From Ktedonobacterales bacterium (lineage in GTDB: Bacteria; Chloroflexota; Ktedonobacteria; Ktedonobacterales; JACDGC01), in the NCBI GenBank assembly GCA_013815535.1, contig JACDGC010000094.1:1-10086 (forward strand): a stretch of 10,086 bases of DNA, in the 5' to 3' direction. Below the pieces are notes generated by a model that ran no database searches, was not told where the DNA came from, and saw only the letters and a program-made list of their open reading frames with translations. The translations under genes and the position numbers were made by a program. This document shows, in pieces, positions 6,118-10,086 of the stretch; positions within the stretch are counted from its first letter, which is position 1, and the number at the start of each line of letters is the position of its first letter.

Positions 6118-6969
6118 ATGCACCCTTCTTTCCGTCGCCTTGGCATTGCGGTCAGTGGCATGGCGCTGTGCGCCACCTTCCTGGCAGCGTGCGGCAGCAG
6201 CAGCGGCGCCAACGCCACCCCAACGGCCACCCCTGCGCCCACAGCGGGCATTACCATTGATGCGGGTACTAAGCTCTTTACGCCATTTGTGACGGTCATC
6301 GATGCGAACACGACCCTCACCATCACGAATAGCGACACTGATGCCCATAATCTGAAGTCCGTTCCCGTGGCCGACCCGAGCGAAGCCACGTTCGTGAATC
6401 CCTCGGGGACGATCAACCAAAGCATCGCCGGGGGCGCAACCAAAACGCTGTCGTTCACCAAGCCGGGCCTCTACGACATCTATGACGACACCCAGGCGAC
6501 CATCGACACGACCTTCCATCGGGTGGCGGCCAATAAAAACGCCGCAGGGTTCCCCTATGCCGCCGAGGCGGTCATTTGGGTGAAGGGGCCGATGAGTGGC
6601 CTGCCAGCGACGACGAAGAACAGCATCATCGCCGAAAATGACGCCTTCCAATTCGACTTCGTGGCGGTGCAAACGGGCGGCACAGGCGTGTGGCACAACT
6701 ATGACATCGATCTGCACTATGTGAACATCGCCCCCAGCTTCGCCACCTTGAACCCCGCGAAGATCGGCGACAACATCAACAAAGTGCTGGGGACGGATGA
6801 CGCGCCCCCCACGGGTGGCAACAAAACCCTCACCTTCCCCACCCCTGGCCTCTACTATTATTTCTGCTCGGCGCATGCTGACTTCGACACGACACTGAAT
6901 CGTGCGAAGGCGCACAACGACGCCTCGATCTTCCCCATGGTGATGGAAGGTTTCGTGCTCGTCGGTTGA
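6118..6969 (+). CDS. Lipoprotein with tandem cupredoxin-like domains
   Basis: This 283-residue exported protein has a type II signal peptide: basic MHPSFRRLG, a hydrophobic stretch, and lipobox LAAC with lipidated Cys25. An Ala/Thr/Pro linker (about 31-43) would hold the rest off the membrane. Two homologous domains follow. Domain 1 (about 45-156) and domain 2 (about 168-282) align over GLYxxx, the DTT segment, FP and the final hydrophobic strand. Domain 2 has a full type 1 copper set: H193 (WHNY), C250 and H253 (FCSAH), and M274 or M276 (FPMVMEG). In domain 1 only H77 remains; C, H and M are replaced by D123, Q126 and Y147/A149. The 20-odd residues between H253 and Met are longer than in plastocyanin and include H266. 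The likely role is copper binding or electron transfer outside the membrane; the partner is unknown. It is a single-gene unit with its own promoter and terminator. Confidence 0.85.
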   Translation: MHPSFRRLGIAVSGMALCATFLAACGSSSGANATPTATPAPTAGITIDAGTKLFTPFVTVIDANTTLTITNSDTDAHNLKSVPVADPSEATFVNPSGTINQSIAGGATKTLSFTKPGLYDIYDDTQATIDTTFHRVAANKNAAGFPYAAEAVIWVKGPMSGLPATTKNSIIAENDAFQFDFVAVQTGGTGVWHNYDIDLHYVNIAPSFATLNPAKIGDNINKVLGTDDAPPTGGNKTLTFPTPGLYYYFCSAHADFDTTLNRAKAHNDASIFPMVMEGFVLVG

Positions 6970-6987
6970 TGCCCCGCCTTCCAACAC

Positions 6988-7018
6988 ATGGCGCGACTCC
7001 TTGGGGTCGCGCCATTTT
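6988..7018 (+). terminator. Intrinsic terminator after the cupredoxin lipoprotein gene
   Basis: ATGGCGCGAC (6988-6997) and GTCGCGCCAT (7006-7015) form a perfect 10-base-pair stem with an 8-base loop, followed by TTT and then CGTT. It starts 18 bases after the stop codon. Confidence 0.8.
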
Positions 7019-7310
7019 CGTTATGGGGCAAAAGTCGCATGCCCGGCAGAATGGCGCGCCGATGTGACAAAATGACGCATGAGGCATGCTGGGGGATGAG
7101 GGCCGAGAGACAGGTCCAACGCCGACACGCAGGTGGGTGCGGGTGGGACCCCCGACCCTAGCACAGGTAGCTATGCTTGAGATGAAACTCACACTTCATC
7201 CAGTTCCCGAGCTCTATATTGATAGTGGGCAACGAGGCGCCGCGCGGCGGTGGGGCGGATGGCAGGTGATGACGCCTGGTACATCGTAGCAACGATCACA
7301 GGAATCATAA
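7019..7310 (+). other. Intergenic region upstream of the glycosyltransferase
   Basis: About 300 bases lie between the lipoprotein terminator and the glycosyltransferase ribosome binding site. A 67-codon frame at 7086-7289 has no ribosome binding site and an unconvincing composition. A short palindrome GGCGCGCC lies at 7053-7060. The best regulatory candidate is the inverted repeat and TATATT described separately. Confidence 0.5.
7181..7220 (+). promoter_or_regulatory. Candidate promoter/operator of the GT-GH57 module
   Basis: GATGAA (7181-7186) and TTCATC (7195-7200) are a perfect inverted repeat with an 8-base centre. TATATT (7215-7220) is a 5-of-6 -10 box; no good -35 sits 16-18 bases upstream of it, and that position overlaps the inverted repeat. 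A promoter needing an activator at the repeat is possible but speculative. The resulting leader would be about 100 bases. Confidence 0.3.
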
Positions 7311-7326
7311 AGAGGAAAGCCGCGAG

Positions 7327-8646
7327 ATGACGGACACAGGACGGGGGCAAGGCATGACCCCTGAGAACACCATTTTTGTTTCACTCAGTTTCGAGGGACC
7401 CGACCCGCGCTATTCGCTGGCGGGCGGCCTGGGCACGCGCGTCTCGGAATTCACCGAAACGCTGGCGCAGATGGGGTATGAGACCCACCTCATTTTCATT
7501 GGCGACCCCAACGAAGCGCCAGAAGAGCGCCGTGTGGATGGCCGCCTCATCCTCAAACGCTGGTCGCAATGGATCAGCCGCTATTATCCCAATGGCGTGT
7601 ATGATGGCGAAGAGCACAAGCTCTATGATTATAACGAGACGGTGCCCCAGCACATCCGCACCCAGATCGTCGCGCCAGCGGTGGCGGCGGGCAAGATGGT
7701 CGTCATCATCGGGGAAGACTGGCAAACGGCGGAAGCCATTTGCCGCATCTCGGACGATCTGAACTGGTTTGGGCTGCGCGACAAAGCGCTGCTGATGTGG
7801 AACAACAATAGCCTGATGTCGATGCACCGCATCAACTGGGGGCGACTCAACTACGTCTCGGCCATCACGACCGTCAGCCGCTATATGAAGCATCGCATGT
7901 GGGACTGGCATATCAATCCCCTCGTCATCCCCAATGGCATCCCCAGCCGACTGATGCAACCTGTCGAGAGCGACCCCGTAGCGCAACTGCGCGAGGTTAT
8001 GACGGGCGGCAGCACCAACGCGCAATTCCTCTTCAAGATTGGTCGCTTCGACCCCGACAAGCGCTGGGTGATGGCGATGGAAGCAGCGGCACGGCTGAAA
8101 TATACGGGCCACCCGATGAAGATGATCATTCGTGGCGGCATGGAACCGCACGGCGGCGAAGTGCTCTCGCGGGCGCGCCACCTGGGGCTGACGGTGCGCG
8201 ATGTCGAAGCCAAGCGCCCCAGTCCGGCGGAATGCATCCAACTGCTGCGCGACGCGGGCGAAGCGGATGTTTATAATCTGCGCTTCTTCGTCCCCGAAGA
8301 GTTCGTGCGCTATTGCTATGCGGGCGCGGATGCCACGCTGGCGAACTCTGGCCACGAGCCATTTGGGCTGGTGGGGCTGGAGGTCATGGCGGCGGGCGGC
8401 ATCGCCTTCACCGGCTCGACAGGTGAGGATTATGTGGTCAGCTTCGAGAATGCCGTGGCGCTGGAAACCGATGACCCCGATGAGATCGTTGGCTACCTGA
8501 CGCATCTGGGTCGCCACCCCGAGGACCGCGACAAGATCCGCCGCTCGGGGCAGCGCACCGCCTGCGAGTTCCGCTGGGAAGCCGTCATCGAAAACCTGAT
8601 CGGCAAACTGGAATATCTGGGGCGCAAGCAAAGCCTGATCAACTGA
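7327..8646 (+). CDS. GT-B fold glycosyltransferase (GT4-like, group 1)
   Basis: This 439-residue cytoplasmic enzyme would transfer a sugar from a nucleotide donor. The N-terminal half has the glycogen-synthase-like acceptor loop AGGLGTRVSE (32-41). The C-terminal donor domain has IPNGIP (201-206), FKIGRFDPDKRW (236-247) with R240 and K245 placed to hold the diphosphate, and the retaining-transferase E-x7-E motif E344 to E352 in HEPFGLVGLE, followed by AGGIAFTGSTGEDY. The fold therefore points to a retaining enzyme of group 1. The donor and acceptor cannot be read from sequence. The neighbouring GH57 gene and the synthase-like loop suggest an alpha-glucan or a small alpha-linked sugar such as trehalose or sucrose. 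GAGGAA at 7312-7317, 9 bases before the ATG, supports this start over the ATG at 7354. No lesions are seen. Confidence 0.9.
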   Translation: MTDTGRGQGMTPENTIFVSLSFEGPDPRYSLAGGLGTRVSEFTETLAQMGYETHLIFIGDPNEAPEERRVDGRLILKRWSQWISRYYPNGVYDGEEHKLYDYNETVPQHIRTQIVAPAVAAGKMVVIIGEDWQTAEAICRISDDLNWFGLRDKALLMWNNNSLMSMHRINWGRLNYVSAITTVSRYMKHRMWDWHINPLVIPNGIPSRLMQPVESDPVAQLREVMTGGSTNAQFLFKIGRFDPDKRWVMAMEAAARLKYTGHPMKMIIRGGMEPHGGEVLSRARHLGLTVRDVEAKRPSPAECIQLLRDAGEADVYNLRFFVPEEFVRYCYAGADATLANSGHEPFGLVGLEVMAAGGIAFTGSTGEDYVVSFENAVALETDDPDEIVGYLTHLGRHPEDRDKIRRSGQRTACEFRWEAVIENLIGKLEYLGRKQSLIN

Positions 8647-8664
8647 GGCGACCGGGAAGACAAC

Positions 8665-8709
8665 CATCCGCGAAGGATGCGAATACCAGGCATGGGCACG
8701 GAGGCCCAT
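8665..8709 (+). other. Two small hairpins in the GT-GH57 spacer
   Basis: CATCC/GGATG (8665-8669 and 8675-8679, loop GCGAA) and ATGGGC/GCCCAT (8692-8697 and 8704-8709, 6-base loop) lie in the 87 bases between the two genes. Neither is followed by a T run, so they are not terminators. They may affect mRNA stability or the ratio of the two proteins, or be chance. Confidence 0.3.
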
Positions 8710-8733
8710 ATCAGTGAGCTAAGGATGTTTGCG

Positions 8734-10032
8734 ATGACTACTCAAGCAGTCGTATACACGGTGGTGCATCAGCCACGGCGGCTGAAACTGCCCGCACAAC
8801 CCATCCCCACCGGGGCCTCGGTCGAAGATATGGTGCGCTGCATCTTTGACGAGCGGATGAATGAGGCATACTTCCGCCAGGTGGCAACGAAAAGCTATTA
8901 TCCCGCGACGGAGCGCTTCTTGCGCATGGTGCGCACCACGGATTTCAAGCTGGCCATTGGCTTCTCGATCTCGTTTCTGCGACAGGCCGAGCAGTGGGAC
9001 CCCACCCTGCTGGCGCTCTTCAAGGAACTGGTGGCAGAGCCGAACGTGGAATTGATCGGCGTCGAGCCCTATCACAATTTTCTTTGCCTGCTGGATATGC
9101 CCACCTTCGTCAACCGCATGCGCTGGATGCGCGAAGAACTGGCGCGCATCTTTGGCAAAGAACCGACGATCACCGACACCACCGAGATGTGCATGTCGGC
9201 CTCGGTCTATGACGCGCTGGATAAAGCGGGCTTCCAGGGCGCGGTGATGGATGGGCGCGAATGGGTGATGGGCTGGCGCGAGCCCACGCATTTGTACCAC
9301 TATGACGGCAATTTGCGCCTCTTCACCCGCCACCTAAAACTGAGCGACGATGTGGGCTATCGCTTCTCGAATCGCTCGTGGCCCAGCTATCCACTCTATG
9401 CCGACACCTATGCCAACTGGGTGCGCGACACGGGCGGCGATTTCACCTTCCTGGCGTGGGACTTCGAGACGTTTGGCGAGCATCATTGGGCCGACACGGG
9501 CATCTTCGACTTCTTGGAAGCGTTGCCCAGCGAGTTTCAGCGACGTGGGGTGCGCTTTTCGCTGCCGAGCGAAGCCCTGGCCGAGCACCGCGACCACGCA
9601 TCGCAGTTGCCCTTGCCGATCTTCCCCACGACCTGGGCGGGGTCTGGCGGGATGGAGTTCTTTCTGGGCAACAAGGCCCAGCAAGCGATCTTTCAATTGA
9701 TGACGCACTGCTACTCCGTCGCGCAACTCACGGGCAAGGCGGATCTGGTGGATCTGGCGTTGTGGCTGTTGCAATCCGACAACCTGCATCTGATCCAATG
9801 GTTCGGCACCGGGGGCGGCAGCGAAGCGGAAGTATCGGCCTATTTCACCCCGCGCGAATGGTGGGGGCTGGGGCCAGACAACATCATCGTGGAGCAGCAA
9901 CGCGTCTATCAAAACGCCCTGCGCGCCATGGAAAACTTCTTGCCCAGCCGTCGCACCAAGGGGGAACGCAAACGAACCCCCAAACGCGACGCCCGCGAAT
10001 TGGTGACCATGGGCATCGAACAGCGCTATTAG
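8734..10032 (+). CDS. Glycoside hydrolase family 57 protein (alpha-amylase/alpha-glucan-active type)
   Basis: This 432-residue protein belongs to GH57, retaining enzymes that hydrolyse or transfer alpha-glucans. The N-terminal HQP is at 12-14 and the second region is VELIGVEPYHNF at 105-116. E151 in TDTTEMCMS is the candidate nucleophile, and WDFETFGEHHW (242-252) contains D243, the candidate acid/base. A conserved QSDNLHLIQW segment follows at 347-356. It is shorter than typical amylopullulanases and near the compact amylase-like members. It has no signal peptide, so it should act in the cytoplasm. Several ATGs lie in frame upstream (8677, 8692, 8725), but only the ATG at 8734 has a well-placed site (AAGGA at 8721-8725, 8 bases away), and the conserved sequence starts just after it. 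The C-terminus is basic (about 406-420). With the glycosyltransferase it likely forms a two-gene glucan synthesis or trimming unit. Confidence 0.92.
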   Translation: MTTQAVVYTVVHQPRRLKLPAQPIPTGASVEDMVRCIFDERMNEAYFRQVATKSYYPATERFLRMVRTTDFKLAIGFSISFLRQAEQWDPTLLALFKELVAEPNVELIGVEPYHNFLCLLDMPTFVNRMRWMREELARIFGKEPTITDTTEMCMSASVYDALDKAGFQGAVMDGREWVMGWREPTHLYHYDGNLRLFTRHLKLSDDVGYRFSNRSWPSYPLYADTYANWVRDTGGDFTFLAWDFETFGEHHWADTGIFDFLEALPSEFQRRGVRFSLPSEALAEHRDHASQLPLPIFPTTWAGSGGMEFFLGNKAQQAIFQLMTHCYSVAQLTGKADLVDLALWLLQSDNLHLIQWFGTGGGSEAEVSAYFTPREWWGLGPDNIIVEQQRVYQNALRAMENFLPSRRTKGERKRTPKRDARELVTMGIEQRY

Positions 10033-10061
10033 CGACCATGCAGCGAGCAAACAGCGGAGCG

Positions 10062-10086
10062 GGCTGGCAGCCAGTGGTTGCCAGCC
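10062..10086 (+). terminator. Hairpin after the GH57 gene, probably a terminator cut by the window end
   Basis: GGCTGGCA (10062-10069) and TGCCAGCC (10079-10086) form a perfect 8-base-pair GC-rich stem with a 9-base loop, 29 bases after the stop codon. Any T run would lie beyond the window, so termination is inferred from position and stem strength. Confidence 0.55.

Noticed and set aside
5899..6987. 362-codon minus-strand frame opposite the cupredoxin lipoprotein
   Set aside because: It is antisense to a gene with signal peptide, lipobox and copper ligands, and its start lies within the lipoprotein terminator stem region.
5869..7036. Direct 12-base repeat GGGGCAAAAGTC at 5869-5880 and 7025-7036 flanking the lipoprotein gene, as insertion or attachment ends
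   Set aside because: A few 12-base matches are expected by chance in 10 kb, the flanks do not extend the match, and there is no integrase or transposase.
7086..7289. 67-codon plus-strand ORF before the glycosyltransferase
   Set aside because: It has no ribosome binding site, a mixed composition, and lies over the probable promoter region.
7381..8709. Long open frame on the minus strand (442 codons) opposite the glycosyltransferase
   Set aside because: It is fully antisense to a gene with clear motifs; the His/Arg/Ala-rich product is the usual shadow of a GC-rich gene.

Overview
The window is GC-rich chromosomal DNA (third codon positions mostly G or C), probably from a bacterium of the Chloroflexota or a similar group. 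That placement is an inference. It rests on the Pro/Thr-rich low-complexity protein tails, a lipoprotein with an Ala/Thr/Pro linker and cupredoxin domains, and a GH57 enzyme next to a GT4-type glycosyltransferase. I see no rRNA, tRNA, insertion sequence, CRISPR array or phage gene.

Layout. At 1-141 (+) the last codons of a Pro/Thr-rich protein run into the 3' end of mutS (- strand), with a 20-base tail-to-tail overlap. mutS (stop at 122) lies just downstream of a D-2-hydroxyacid dehydrogenase gene (2908-3894, -), and the two may be co-transcribed, although mutS also has a candidate promoter of its own. The dehydrogenase is divergent from a two-gene + strand operon. This encodes a short YtrA-type GntR repressor (4010-4408) and a polytopic membrane protein with DUF1648-like and DUF5808-like motifs (4444-5532). 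The region between them holds a good sigma70-type promoter overlapped by an inverted repeat that looks like the repressor's own operator. The -10 box sits so close to the ATG that the repressor mRNA may be leaderless.

From 5376 to 5786 (-) a small, unrecognised ORF with a strong ribosome binding site carries a zinc-ribbon-like Cys/His cluster; its last third is antisense to the membrane protein gene. A two-domain cupredoxin lipoprotein follows (6118-6969, +), with a promoter, a roughly 150-base leader and a clear intrinsic terminator. In its first domain the copper ligands have decayed; in its second they are intact.

The right end is an alpha-glucan-type module: a GT-B glycosyltransferase (7327-8646) and a GH57 hydrolase or transglycosidase (8734-10032) on the same strand, closed by a strong hairpin at the window edge.

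Most of the window is ordinary housekeeping and carbohydrate metabolism. The points worth a second look are the autoregulated, possibly leaderless repressor promoter, the decayed/intact cupredoxin pair, the zinc-ribbon-like small ORF, and a perfect ribosome binding site placed directly after the membrane protein's stop codon.
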